From positions 372,001-436,000 of the forward strand of contig CALODJ010000003.1 of NCBI GenBank assembly GCA_942492025.1: a DNA stretch of 64,000 nt, written 5' to 3'. Shown piece by piece: positions 9,373-17,570 of this stretch. This stretch comes from JABDQW01 sp942492025 (GTDB lineage Bacteria; Pseudomonadota; Gammaproteobacteria; SZUA-229). The translations under genes were made by a program, and so were the position numbers. How positions within the stretch are numbered: the first letter of the stretch is position 1; each line of letters begins with the position of its first letter. The notes under the pieces are model-generated. The model searched no databases. It was not told the origin of the DNA and saw only the letters and a list, made by a program, of their open reading frames with translations.

Positions 9373-10245
9373 ATGAATACCCGATCGATTGTCTTTACAT
9401 CGCTGTTCACGGCTGCGTTCCTGACCGCCGCTTCAGTGCAAGCACGTACCGTCCTGCAAAATAAAGGTTCAGATACCTTGGTCAATGTGGCCCAGGCGTG
9501 GGCAGAGGAGTATCAGAAAGTTGAGCCCGCGGTCGCCATCGCCGTGTCAGGCGGCGGCTCCGGTACGGGCATCGCGGCCATGATCAACGGCACCGTCGAC
9601 ATTGCCAATGCCAGCCGCAAAATGAAAGACAAGGAAATCCAGATGGCGAAGGAGCGTGGTCAGAACCCTGTCGAGCACGTCGTCGGCTACGACGCTCTGG
9701 CTGTCTATCTACATCCCGATAATCCCATCAAAGAACTCACGCTGGATCAGTTGGCGCAGGTTTATGGCCGCAAGGGCAAGGCCAAAAACTGGTCCGATCT
9801 TGGTGTTACCGTACCCGGTTGCAAGGGTAACAAAATCGTCGTCGTCAGCCGCCAGAACAATTCGGGTACCTATGTCTACTTCCAGAAAGCGGTGCTGGGC
9901 AAGAAGGGTAAGTACCGGTCCGGCACGCTCGATATGCATGGCTCGAAGGACGTTGTCGACCTGGTCGAAAAAACCCCGTGTGCGATCGGTTACAGCGGGC
10001 TGGCTTATGCCACGGATCATGTCGTGATGGCCTGTGTCAGCACAGCCGGCCAGCCCTGTGTGAGTCCGAGCGTTGCGACCGCCGTAGACCGCAGTTATCC
10101 GATTGCACGTCCGCTCTTTATGTACACCAACGGCGAGCCTCAAGGTGACGTCAAGAAATACCTGGATTGGATATTCAGTGATAGCGGCCAGTGCATCATT
10201 AAGGGTAAAGGCTATGCACCGATGAAAACGGTGGAGTGCAAATAA
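9373..10245 (+). CDS. pstS: Phosphate ABC transporter substrate-binding protein PstS
   Basis: Periplasmic phosphate-binding protein, 290 residues, of the PstS/SphX branch. A clear signal peptide (about 1-24, ending near VQA-RT) precedes the binding-protein fold, with phosphate-contacting segments NKGSDTLV, VSGGGSGTGIAAM, DIANASRKM and SRQNNSGTYVYF. Cys residues near 156, 207, 225, 232 and 279 could form disulfides. The ATG at 9373 is preferred over an in-frame GTG at 9364. The gene follows the candidate Pho box and heads the phoU-like/pstC/pstA/pstB/pstB cluster, so it is the probable main binding protein of this transporter. Confidence 0.93.
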   Translation: MNTRSIVFTSLFTAAFLTAASVQARTVLQNKGSDTLVNVAQAWAEEYQKVEPAVAIAVSGGGSGTGIAAMINGTVDIANASRKMKDKEIQMAKERGQNPVEHVVGYDALAVYLHPDNPIKELTLDQLAQVYGRKGKAKNWSDLGVTVPGCKGNKIVVVSRQNNSGTYVYFQKAVLGKKGKYRSGTLDMHGSKDVVDLVEKTPCAIGYSGLAYATDHVVMACVSTAGQPCVSPSVATAVDRSYPIARPLFMYTNGEPQGDVKKYLDWIFSDSGQCIIKGKGYAPMKTVECK

Positions 10246-10401
10246 ACATCGATCGAGCTTCCCGTGCACAACGCTCAGGATATAGGCTCGGGATAAGCGT
10301 CGGTAACCGGATGGCGCCTTTTTTGCAATGTAATCGTTGCCAGCGGTAGCAGGATCGCAAAACGGTCGCAATTGTCAATTCGTGGAAAAGCAGGTTCAAC
10401 T

Positions 10402-11484
10402 ATGTCCCATTACGAAGAACGCCTGGAAAAAGACCTGGAGAATATTCGATTTGAAGTCAGCGACCTGGCGCGGCGGGTCAAGGAAGCCGCAAAAAATGCG
10501 ATCCACGCGCTGTTGACCGGTAACCAGGGTCTTGCCAGTGCGACCATTCTGGGTGACGGGCCAATCAACCGGAAGACGCGTGAAATCGATACCCTGTGCC
10601 ATCGATTCATAGCGGTGCATCTGCCCAGTGCGGGGCATCTGCGTTTGATGTCTTCGGTCATTCGAATCAATCTGGCGCTCGAACGTATCGGCGATTACGC
10701 TGTTACCATCAGCCGGGAACTGCAACGTATCAACACAGCGCCTGACAAACGTCTTGCGCAGGGTATCGAACTGCTCGCGGACGAAGTACAGCTGATGTTG
10801 AGTCAGGCGGTTAATTCCTTCGATGAAGAAAATGCAGAGCTCGCCAGGGCGACCATTGCGATGTCGACACAGGTCGATCATACCGTGGCCGGTTTGTACG
10901 AGGAGCTGCTCGATGAGCAGGCGCAATGGTCGTTATTGGAACGCTTCGCCGTGTTCTCGGTCTATCACCGGCTCGAACGTATAGCCGATCAGGCCAAGAA
11001 CCTGTGTGAACAAACGATATTTACCGTATCGGGCGAGGGTAAAGCGCGCAAGGTCTACCATATTTTATTCATGGACGATGACAATAGTTGCCTGAGCCAG
11101 CTGGCCGAAGCCGTTGCGCGCAAACATTTTCCCGAAAGCGGCGTCTATGCCAGCGTAGCCGGTCGTGAGGCTGCAGAAAATATTGCCAGCGGTCTGCTGG
11201 AATTCATGGACGCGCACGGTATGGACGTGTCCAGTGCCGCGCCCAAGGCATTCGACATGACGCCGGCGGAACTGAACCGGTTTCATGTCGTTGTGGGTCT
11301 GTCAGGGCCGGTGACCGACTATATGGGCCGTATCCCATTTCAGACAACAGCGCTCGACTGGCGTCTGGCCTCGGTGCCGGATGACTGTTCGTGCAGCGAG
11401 AAGGACTACGAAAACATACACCGAGAACTTTCGGTATTGATCAAGGACCTGATGATACTGTTACGCGGTGAGGATGCTTCTTGA
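10402..11484 (+). CDS. PhoU-like protein fused to a low-molecular-weight phosphatase-like (LMWPc/ArsC fold) pseudo-domain
   Basis: Protein of 360 residues. Residues about 1-210 are a PhoU-type double helical repeat, with the metal-binding signatures ALERIGDYAVTI (about 93-104) and RLERIADQAKNL (about 191-202). Residues about 217-345 resemble the LMW phosphotyrosine phosphatase/arsenate reductase fold: YHILFMDDDNSCLSQLAEAV aligns with the family P-loop ILFVCTGNSCRSQ. The nucleophilic Cys is Asp and the P-loop Arg is Leu, so the domain should be catalytically dead. The ATG at 10402 is chosen over an upstream in-frame codon at 10372. It sits between pstS and pstC, the place where a Pst-coupled regulator is expected. 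A sensory role for the dead phosphatase fold is inference. Confidence 0.85.
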   Translation: MSHYEERLEKDLENIRFEVSDLARRVKEAAKNAIHALLTGNQGLASATILGDGPINRKTREIDTLCHRFIAVHLPSAGHLRLMSSVIRINLALERIGDYAVTISRELQRINTAPDKRLAQGIELLADEVQLMLSQAVNSFDEENAELARATIAMSTQVDHTVAGLYEELLDEQAQWSLLERFAVFSVYHRLERIADQAKNLCEQTIFTVSGEGKARKVYHILFMDDDNSCLSQLAEAVARKHFPESGVYASVAGREAAENIASGLLEFMDAHGMDVSSAAPKAFDMTPAELNRFHVVVGLSGPVTDYMGRIPFQTTALDWRLASVPDDCSCSEKDYENIHRELSVLIKDLMILLRGEDAS

Positions 11485-11485
11485 A

Positions 11486-12412
11486 ATGCGGCCCAACGGC
11501 AATAAACTGTCCGATAATGCATTTGATCGTCGCACCGCCGATTGGTACATCGACAAGGCGATGCAGCTGCTGGTGTTCATCGGCGGTATCTCGGCGATTA
11601 TCTTCATTATCGGAATATTCGTCTTCATCACCCTCGAGGGTATGGATTTTGTCGTCGACAAACTCGATCTACGCGAATTCTTCACATCGGAGTACTGGTT
11701 TCCCAGCGATGAGGATGATCCCGAGTACGGCATACTGGCGCTGATTGCGGGAACCGCCAGCGTGACCGGCCTGGCCGTGCTGGTGGCGATTCCTTTTGCA
11801 CTCGGTTCGGCCATCTATATCGGCGAGTTCGCGTCCGGCAAGACGCGTGAATACCTCAAGGTTCTGGTTGAACTGCTCGCCGCGATTCCTTCTGTGGTCT
11901 GGGGCTTCATCGGACTGACGATCATGAATCCGCTGATCATCGATGTATTTGATGTGCCGGTGGGTCTGAATATTCTCAACGCCGGTGTCATTCTGGGACT
12001 GATGGCCGCTCCGATCATGGCATCCATCGCAGAAGATGCGCTCAAGGCCGTGCCCGACGGCTATCGGGAGGCGGCTGAAGCCATGGGCGCCACGCGGTGG
12101 CAAGTGATATTCAAGGTGGTGCTGCCGGCTGCAAAAAACGGTCTGCTCGGCGCGGTATTGCTCGGTGTCGGCAGGGGTTTCGGCGAAACCATGGCGGTGC
12201 TGATGGCGACCGGTCATTCGGTGAACATGCCCACCAGTATATTCGACTCGGTACGTGCGTTGACGGCAACGATCGCGGCGGAACTGGGTGAGACCGCCGT
12301 TGGTTCCGACCATTATGGCGTGCTGTTCACAATCGGCATATTCCTGTTCCTGATCACTTTCCTGATCAACTTGTCGGCTGACTTGATCGTTCGTGGTGTA
12401 CGCAAAGGTTAA
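11486..12412 (+). CDS. pstC: Phosphate ABC transporter permease PstC
   Basis: Inner-membrane permease of 308 residues. Hydrophobic segments begin near residue 25. The binding-protein-dependent transport domain is in the second half, with the EAA loop GYREAAEAMGATRWQVIFKV contacting the ATPase. Other PstC-typical segments are LVELLAAIPSVVWGFIGL and GRGFGETMAVLM. Two in-frame ATGs exist: 11474, inside the preceding gene, and 11486, one base after its stop. The latter is chosen because GAGG lies about 12 bases upstream, while the first has no spaced site, but the choice is uncertain. It belongs to the pstS operon. Confidence 0.93.
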   Translation: MRPNGNKLSDNAFDRRTADWYIDKAMQLLVFIGGISAIIFIIGIFVFITLEGMDFVVDKLDLREFFTSEYWFPSDEDDPEYGILALIAGTASVTGLAVLVAIPFALGSAIYIGEFASGKTREYLKVLVELLAAIPSVVWGFIGLTIMNPLIIDVFDVPVGLNILNAGVILGLMAAPIMASIAEDALKAVPDGYREAAEAMGATRWQVIFKVVLPAAKNGLLGAVLLGVGRGFGETMAVLMATGHSVNMPTSIFDSVRALTATIAAELGETAVGSDHYGVLFTIGIFLFLITFLINLSADLIVRGVRKG

Positions 12413-12426
12413 TGTAGGGCTCAAGC

Positions 12427-13296
12427 ATGTTCGAAACTTCAGATCTGAATAAACGTAACGATAAAACCCAGAAGCTGTTCCAGGTTCTGTTCATGATGAT
12501 GACGCTGTTGTTGATCGCACCGGTGCTGATTATCCTGAGTACGCTGATCTACAAGGGCGGAGGCATCCTCTCGGTCGATTTTCTATTTACCAGCCCGACA
12601 GACGGTATGACCGCCGGCGGCATTTTCCCGGCCCTGTTCGGCACGGTCTGGCTGGTCACCGTCGCATTGCTCGTGTCCGTACCGATCGGTGTGGCTGCGG
12701 CGATTTATCTGAGCGAGTACGCGCCGGATACCTGGCTGACGCGTATCATCAATCTGGCGATCATCAACCTGGCCGGGGTTCCATCGATCGTGCATGCGCT
12801 CTTCGGTGTCGGGGCTTTCGTGATTTTCTTCGGATTTGGCACCAGTATTCTTGCAGCCAGTCTGACGCTGGCCATTATGACCCTGCCGGTCGTCATCGTC
12901 GCCAGCCGGGAATCATTACAGGCTGTTCCCAAAGCGTTTCGTGAAGCCTGCTGGAATATGGGTGCGACGCGCTGGCAGACCATTCGCCGGGTTGTTCTGC
13001 CGAATGCTGTCAGCGGTATCCTCACCGGTGTCATTCTCGAGGTCTCGCGCACCACCGGTGAGACTGCACCGATCATGTTCACCGGGGCGGCTTTCTTCCT
13101 GCCATATCTGCCTAACAGCGTGTATGACCAGACCATGGCCTTGTCATTGCATTTGTTCGTGGTCTCGACGCAGGTACCGGGTGTACCCGAAGAGTTGCCG
13201 TACGGTGTTGCGCTGGTTTTGATCGGCATGGTGTTATTGATGAACAGCATTTCGATCGCATTCCGTATGTACCTTCGTGGTAAAAAGAAATGGTAA
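12427..13296 (+). CDS. pstA: Phosphate ABC transporter permease PstA
   Basis: Second permease subunit, 289 residues. Typical features are the short N-terminal helix (LLLIAPVLIILSTLIYKGG), the segment GGIFPALFGTVWLV, SVPIGVAAAIYLSEYAP, and the EAA loop AFREACWNMGATRWQTIRRV followed by SRTTGETAPIMFTGA. It begins 14 bases after pstC and its stop overlaps the first pstB start. Together with PstC it forms the channel. Nothing unusual was seen. Confidence 0.94.
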   Translation: MFETSDLNKRNDKTQKLFQVLFMMMTLLLIAPVLIILSTLIYKGGGILSVDFLFTSPTDGMTAGGIFPALFGTVWLVTVALLVSVPIGVAAAIYLSEYAPDTWLTRIINLAIINLAGVPSIVHALFGVGAFVIFFGFGTSILAASLTLAIMTLPVVIVASRESLQAVPKAFREACWNMGATRWQTIRRVVLPNAVSGILTGVILEVSRTTGETAPIMFTGAAFFLPYLPNSVYDQTMALSLHLFVVSTQVPGVPEELPYGVALVLIGMVLLMNSISIAFRMYLRGKKKW

Positions 13297-14084
13297 GCAG
13301 TACAGAAGCCGTTATGGAACAGGCACAACAGCCCGTGAAACTGGATATCAGGGATCTGTCCATTTTTTATGGTGACAAGCCAGCACTGGAGCACGTCACC
13401 CTGGATGTCAGGGAACACGAGATCTTCGGAATTATCGGCCCGGCGAATGCCGGTAAAACATCGTTCCTGAAGACGATCAACCGCATGGACATGTTTTCCG
13501 CTCAGATGAAAGTCAAGGGCAGCATCCACTTCAATGGTATTGATGTCCAGAAAACGCGTAATATTTACGAGCTTCGCAAACGCATTGGCGTAGTGTTCCC
13601 GTTGCCGGTGGGATTGCCACTCACTATATACGAGAATGTTGCACTGGCACCGCGTTTATCGGGTGTGAGAAACAAGGCCGAACTGGATATTGTTGTTGAG
13701 CGATGTCTGGCCCGTGCAGCGCTCTGGGATGAGGTCAAGGACCGTCTCGATTCGCTTGGTAGCCTGCTCTCGGGGGGGCAGCAGCAGCGTTTGACTATTG
13801 CCCGTGCACTATCGCAGGAGCCGGAAGTGTTGATGCTGGATGAGTTTTCCATCGCGGTCGATCCGGTCACCACGATGAGGATCGAAGACGTGCTCAAGGA
13901 ACTCAAGTCGGAAATGACGATCATCCTGGTTACCAACCTCGTTCAGCAGGCCAGACGATTGGCTGATCGCACCGCGTTTTTTCTCGAAGGCAAGTGTGTC
14001 GAGATCGGCGATACCGAGGATCTATTTAATGGCAACGTTAAAGAACAGAGCACCCTGGACTACATCGAAGGCAAATTTGGTTAA
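13290..14084 (+). CDS. pstB: PstB-like ABC ATPase, first copy, with degenerate Q-loop and H-loop
   Basis: Cytoplasmic ATPase subunit of the phosphate transporter, 264 residues, homologous to PstB along its whole length. Walker A is GPANAGKTS, the signature is intact (LLSGGQQQR) and Walker B ends VLMLDE. Three motifs are altered relative to canonical PstB. The Q-loop reads VVFPLPVG, with Pro for Gln. The residue after the Walker B Glu is Phe for Pro, and the D-loop is SIAVDP. The H-loop reads LVTNLVQQARR, with Asn where the switch His should be. Its own nucleotide-binding half therefore looks impaired, while its signature can still serve a partner. The ATG at 13290 overlaps pstA; an alternative ATG is at 13314. 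The partner is encoded immediately downstream. Confidence 0.92.
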   Translation: MVSSTEAVMEQAQQPVKLDIRDLSIFYGDKPALEHVTLDVREHEIFGIIGPANAGKTSFLKTINRMDMFSAQMKVKGSIHFNGIDVQKTRNIYELRKRIGVVFPLPVGLPLTIYENVALAPRLSGVRNKAELDIVVERCLARAALWDEVKDRLDSLGSLLSGGQQQRLTIARALSQEPEVLMLDEFSIAVDPVTTMRIEDVLKELKSEMTIILVTNLVQQARRLADRTAFFLEGKCVEIGDTEDLFNGNVKEQSTLDYIEGKFG

Positions 14085-14090
14085 ACGCCC

Positions 14091-14888
14091 ATGAACACAA
14101 CGGCTGCGAGTACGTCAACCCAGGCCAAGCATGCGATTCACACGAAAGACCTGAATCTCTGGTACGGCACTTTCCAGGCCTTGTTTGATGTCAATCTCGA
14201 TATCAAGCAGGGCATTATCACCTCATTGATCGGCCCATCGGGATGCGGCAAGAGCACGTTCCTGCGCAGCATTAATCGTATCAACGAGCGACTGGGGTAT
14301 GTTCGTACTTATGGTCTGATCGAAGTGCTCGGGCGGAATATTTATCATGAGGATGTCGAGCTGGTGCAGGTGCGTAAACAGGTTGGCATGGTCTTCCAGC
14401 GACCTAATCCATTGCCGATCTCGATCAGAGACAACATCATCTTCGGACACAGAATACACACTGCAGGTAAAAAAGCCAGCATCAGTGAGCAGCATGACAT
14501 TGTCGAAGCCGCCTTGCGCAAGGTTTTGCTCTGGGATCAGGTGAAGGACCGTCTCAACAGCAAGGCCACCGAACTGTCGTTGGAAGAGCAGCAAAAACTC
14601 TGCATCGCCCGCCTGCTGCCGGTCAAACCCAGTGTGCTGCTGATGGACGAACCCTGTTCGGCACTCGACCCAAAGGGGACCGAGGCCGTTGAAGAACTGA
14701 TCTGGGACCTGCGCGGCGAATACACCATCCTGATCGTCACGCACAATATGGCACAGGCCAGGCGCGCCAGCGAAGAATGCATATTCATGTTAATGGGCAA
14801 GGTCATCGAGCATACCGAAACGGAAACCATCTTCGTCACACCCGAACACAAAGAAACTGCTGATTATATCGAAGGCCGATACGGTTGA
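14091..14888 (+). CDS. pstB: PstB-like ABC ATPase, second copy, with degenerate signature motif
   Basis: Second PstB homologue, 265 residues, beginning 6 bases after the first. Here the nucleotide-binding motifs are canonical: Walker A GPSGCGKST, Q-loop MVFQRPNPLP, Walker B VLLMDEPCSALDP and H-loop IVTHNMAQARR. The ABC signature, however, reads ELSLEEQQKLCIAR, with Leu-Glu-Glu replacing the SGGQ core. In a head-to-tail dimer with the first copy, its ATP site would be completed by the partner's intact LSGGQ. The other site would combine all the degenerate motifs. It is the last gene of the pst operon. Confidence 0.92.
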   Translation: MNTTAASTSTQAKHAIHTKDLNLWYGTFQALFDVNLDIKQGIITSLIGPSGCGKSTFLRSINRINERLGYVRTYGLIEVLGRNIYHEDVELVQVRKQVGMVFQRPNPLPISIRDNIIFGHRIHTAGKKASISEQHDIVEAALRKVLLWDQVKDRLNSKATELSLEEQQKLCIARLLPVKPSVLLMDEPCSALDPKGTEAVEELIWDLRGEYTILIVTHNMAQARRASEECIFMLMGKVIEHTETETIFVTPEHKETADYIEGRYG

Positions 14889-14891
14889 TCG

Positions 14892-14910
14892 TTCGAGATG
14901 TTATCTCGAA
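14892..14910 (+). terminator. Hairpin after the pst operon
   Basis: TTCGAGAT (14892-14899) and ATCTCGAA (14903-14910) form a perfect 8-bp stem with a GTT loop, starting four bases after the stop of the last pst gene. There is no T-run after it, so it may protect the 3' end or only attenuate. Confidence 0.4.
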
Positions 14911-14967
14911 TCAAGCGATAATAAGGTATCTTGAACACGCTTTTTCTAACAAAGTGTTAAGCCACAC

Positions 14968-15214
14968 CTGGCCCGCATTTCTCACCAGGATCACGGGAGC
15001 AGGCGCAGGATTCGTGGTCGTAAGCGCCACTCTGGAGCGAAAAGCGTAGCAACAGCTTGGACGAAGCACCCTACGATCTCATGCAAAAGAAGACCCGCCT
15101 GAACCGTGATAGGCATGTTTGAATAACACACTGTATTTTGATCATTCGGGTTTTCTTCAAAAAGACCAATGCCTTATCAGTATTCTACGACGCCTGGTAA
15201 GAAATGCGGGCTAG
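14968..15214 (-). mobile_element. MITE-like element, copy B
   Basis: Reverse-oriented copy about 247 bp long. The inner ends CCCGCATTTCTCACCAGG and CCTGGTAAGAAATGCGGG are inverted; the flanking tetranucleotides are CTGG (left, decayed) and CTAG (right). The internal REP pair is mostly deleted; only a GCACCCTAC remnant near 15066 is left. With neighbouring bases it fills the 14889-15282 spacer, in which no gene was seen. Confidence 0.85.
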
Positions 15215-15282
15215 CCCGCCGGTAATGAATGCGGGCGAGAGATCACGCCTGGTTATTGGACCACTCGTCGAGCATCCCTGCG

Positions 15283-16143
15283 TCAGGAAACAGAATCACT
15301 CGCTGCAGATCCCGAATCATCCAGACGGTTAAGTATCTCCAGCAGCGTGGTTGCATCCTGTGCAACCAGTGTATGCCCAGCCGGTGTGACGATCACCGAG
15401 CTGTTTCCCTGTATCGGCGGAACGTTATTCATATCCTGGCTGTATCCCGGGACGAGTTCGTCACCGGCAAAACCGACAGGATTGAGGCGTACCACCGAAA
15501 CATACTTGATGTCAGGGTGTTCTTGCGCGTTCAGCCAGTAAAGCAGGCTGCCGGGGTGTGGATGTGCCAGGTCGTACAGCAGGCCACGAGAGCGTCTCAG
15601 TGTGTCGTAGCCACTGCCGCCAAAGAAACTTTTAACGAAGCCAAATGGGCCTGATTCGTCGGTTGCGTCAATCGCCTGATTAGCGCGTGTTGTACCTACG
15701 TGCGGACTGGCGATGGTGATCAGTGCCTTGATATTTTCAGGCTGGCCCCTGACCAGTGCCATGCGCGCGACAATGCCGCCCGCTGAGTGGCCGACGATGA
15801 TCAGAGGATCATCAGGATGCATCGTCTGAATCGTGGCAAGCATGCCGAGAAACTGGTCTGTTTGTACGGCTATTGGCGCTTCGGCAGGAAGATCAACAAC
15901 ATACACCTTGTTGTTCGCATCCTTACCGGGGCCGACATAGACAGGTGCGACCGCATCCGGTGAAGATGAGATCAGGCCGCCACGTTTCCAGCCGTTGGCT
16001 TCCAGTACACTGTTGACACCACTCGCTTCCCAGGAGTCGGCACTGCCCAGGTAGCCGTGCACCAGTACCAGGATATCCGCTTTTGCACCCACGCTCGTTA
16101 TTGAAACAATCAGAAAAACTAGAAAAGCAAGAATTCCACGCAT
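15283..16143 (-). CDS. Secreted alpha/beta-hydrolase (lipase-like)
   Basis: Protein of 286 residues with an N-terminal signal peptide (MRGILAFLVFLIVSITSVGA). The alpha/beta-hydrolase core has the oxyanion-region motif LVLVHGYLGS, the nucleophile elbow GHSAGG (Ser near residue 122), and a late His in PAGHTLVAQD that could complete the triad. It resembles triacylglycerol lipase-like or PGAP1-like esterases, but the substrate cannot be read from sequence. It is a single gene, pointing left, with MITE copies on both sides. Confidence 0.82.
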   Translation of the reverse strand: MRGILAFLVFLIVSITSVGAKADILVLVHGYLGSADSWEASGVNSVLEANGWKRGGLISSSPDAVAPVYVGPGKDANNKVYVVDLPAEAPIAVQTDQFLGMLATIQTMHPDDPLIIVGHSAGGIVARMALVRGQPENIKALITIASPHVGTTRANQAIDATDESGPFGFVKSFFGGSGYDTLRRSRGLLYDLAHPHPGSLLYWLNAQEHPDIKYVSVVRLNPVGFAGDELVPGYSQDMNNVPPIQGNSSVIVTPAGHTLVAQDATTLLEILNRLDDSGSAASDSVS

Positions 16144-16258
16144 GATACGAAACCCAGTAGTAATAAATATTAGTAAATAATAATATTCTACCTAATTGAT
16201 TAGTAGCAATCCATATCCTGTTTTGGGGTACACGCCGGCTTTGCGTACAATACCCGCG

Positions 16259-16507
16259 CTAGCCCGCATTTCTCACCAGGCGGCGTAAAAAACTGATATG
16301 GCATTGGCTATATGGAGTAAAGCCAGGATGACCCAAAATACAGTGTGTTATTCAAGCATGCCTATCACGGTTCAGGCTGGTCTTCGTGTCCGTAAGCTTG
16401 CTCTTCACTCAAACCGTAGCCATTGCTACGCTTTTCGCTCCAGAGCGGCGCTTACGAACACGAATCCTGCGCCTGCTCCCGTGATCCTGGTGAGAAATGC
16501 GGGCTAG
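16259..16507 (+). mobile_element. MITE-like element, copy C (complete, with matched CTAG flanks)
   Basis: The cleanest copy. CTAG, CCCGCATTTCTCACCAGG, about 200 bp of body, then CCTGGTGAGAAATGCGGG, CTAG. The 18-bp ends are perfectly inverted and the flanking CTAG tetranucleotides are identical, as expected of a 4-bp target duplication of the YTAR type. This copy lacks the REP pair. It fills most of the spacer between the lipase-like gene and the glycosylase-like gene. Confidence 0.9.
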
Positions 16508-16523
16508 CACCGGTTGAGGGAAT

Positions 16524-17126
16524 GTGAAAATAGAGCGACATCAGCGATTGTTGAAGCAGTGCAGACGTTGTGCCGATATGGTCCCGCCGGTGGTTACCGG
16601 TCAGCCGGTCGCCTCAAGGATATTGCTGGTCGGCCAGGCGCCGGGCGAAAAAGAGGGCGCCATGGGAAAACCGTTTGCGTGGACAGCGGGCAGGACATTG
16701 TTCAAATGGTTTGCTGAGATTGGCCTGGATGAAGCGTCGTTTCGTCGTCGCGTTTACATGTCTGCGGTATGCCGATGTTTTCCAGGGAAAAATCCGGGCG
16801 GTGGCGATCGAGTCCCGACCCGGGTGGAAATCCAGAACTGTGCACGCTGGCTGGACGCAGAAATCGAGTTATTGCGCCCGGCGTTGATCATCCCGGTCGG
16901 CAAGCTCGCGATCGAGCAGTTTATGGAGGTGGGCAGACTGGTCGAAGTTATCGGCCATGTGTTCGAGCTCGAGGAAAATGGTGCATTGATTGACATTATT
17001 CCACTGCCACACCCCTCGGGTGCTTCTACCTGGCATCGCACCGAGCCCGGCATCAGCCTGCTGCAGCAGGCGTTGTCGCTGATTCAAAGCCATCCGGCAT
17101 GGACGGCGTTGCAAGATAAATCATGA
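16524..17126 (+). CDS. Uracil-DNA glycosylase superfamily protein
   Basis: Protein of 200 residues with the family 4/5-type uracil-DNA glycosylase architecture. Motif 1 is LLVGQAPGEKEG followed by GKPFAWTAGR, the central segment is RPALIIPVGKLAIEQF, and motif 2 is PLPHPSGAS. Two Cys (CRRC, about 13-16) lie near the N-terminus and more follow (AVCRCFPG, QNCARW); in family 4/5 enzymes four Cys bind an iron-sulfur cluster, and the spacing here should be checked. The start is a GTG with GAGGG a few bases upstream; the next in-frame ATG would remove the Cys pair. The gene begins 16 bases after a MITE end. Which base it removes is not certain. Confidence 0.75.
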   Translation: MKIERHQRLLKQCRRCADMVPPVVTGQPVASRILLVGQAPGEKEGAMGKPFAWTAGRTLFKWFAEIGLDEASFRRRVYMSAVCRCFPGKNPGGGDRVPTRVEIQNCARWLDAEIELLRPALIIPVGKLAIEQFMEVGRLVEVIGHVFELEENGALIDIIPLPHPSGASTWHRTEPGISLLQQALSLIQSHPAWTALQDKS

Positions 17127-17189
17127 CAGCAGCGCGCGCGTACTAAATTCAAAGGCAACTCAGCGCAAAGGCGCAAAGTTGATAATGGC

Positions 17190-17210
17190 GTAGGGTGCGC
17201 CGTGCGCACC
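17190..17210 (+). repeat. REP, single forward copy
   Basis: GTAG plus an intact hairpin (stem GGTGCGC, loop CGT, stem GCGCACC), 8 bp outside the MITE. Confidence 0.85.
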
Positions 17211-17218
17211 GAATCAGC

Positions 17219-17532
17219 TTAGCCCGCATTTCTCACCAGGATCACGGGAGCGGGCGCAGTATTCGTGTTCCAAAGCGCCGCTCTGGAGCGAAAAGCGTAG
17301 CCATAGCTTGGGCGAAGCGGACGTAGGGTGCGCCGTGCGCACCGAAACAGCCCAGCACACTGAGAATTCACGGTGCGCACGGCGCACCCTACGATCTCAT
17401 GCAAAAGAAGACCAGCCTGAACCGTGATAGGCATGTTTAAATAACACACTGTATTTTTAATCATCTGGATACTCTTAAATGGATTGGTGCCATATCAGTA
17501 TTCAACGCCGCCTGGTGAGAAATGCGGGTTAG
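17219..17532 (-). mobile_element. MITE-like element, copy D (complete, with matched TTAG flanks)
   Basis: Reverse-oriented copy bounded by TTAG on both sides, with inverted ends CCCGCATTTCTCACCAGG and CCTGGTGAGAAATGCGGG. It contains a REP inverted pair at 17323-17392. Because the flank is TTAG here but CTAG in copy C, the tetranucleotide behaves as target sequence and not as part of the element. Confidence 0.9.
17323..17392. repeat. REP inverted pair (BIME) inside MITE copy D
   Basis: Forward REP 17323-17343 and reverse REP 17372-17392, with the same 70-bp geometry as other pairs in the window. Confidence 0.9.
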
Positions 17533-17549
17533 TTAAATTTTTGCCTCAC

Positions 17550-17570
17550 GGTGCGCACGGCGCACCCTAC
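17550..17570 (-). repeat. REP, single reverse copy
   Basis: Intact reverse REP ending CTAC, 17 bp beyond MITE copy D. Confidence 0.85.

Noticed and set aside
11669..12424. 251-codon reverse frame opposite pstC
   Set aside because: Antisense shadow of a clear permease gene; His/Gln/Arg-rich composition is typical of such shadows.
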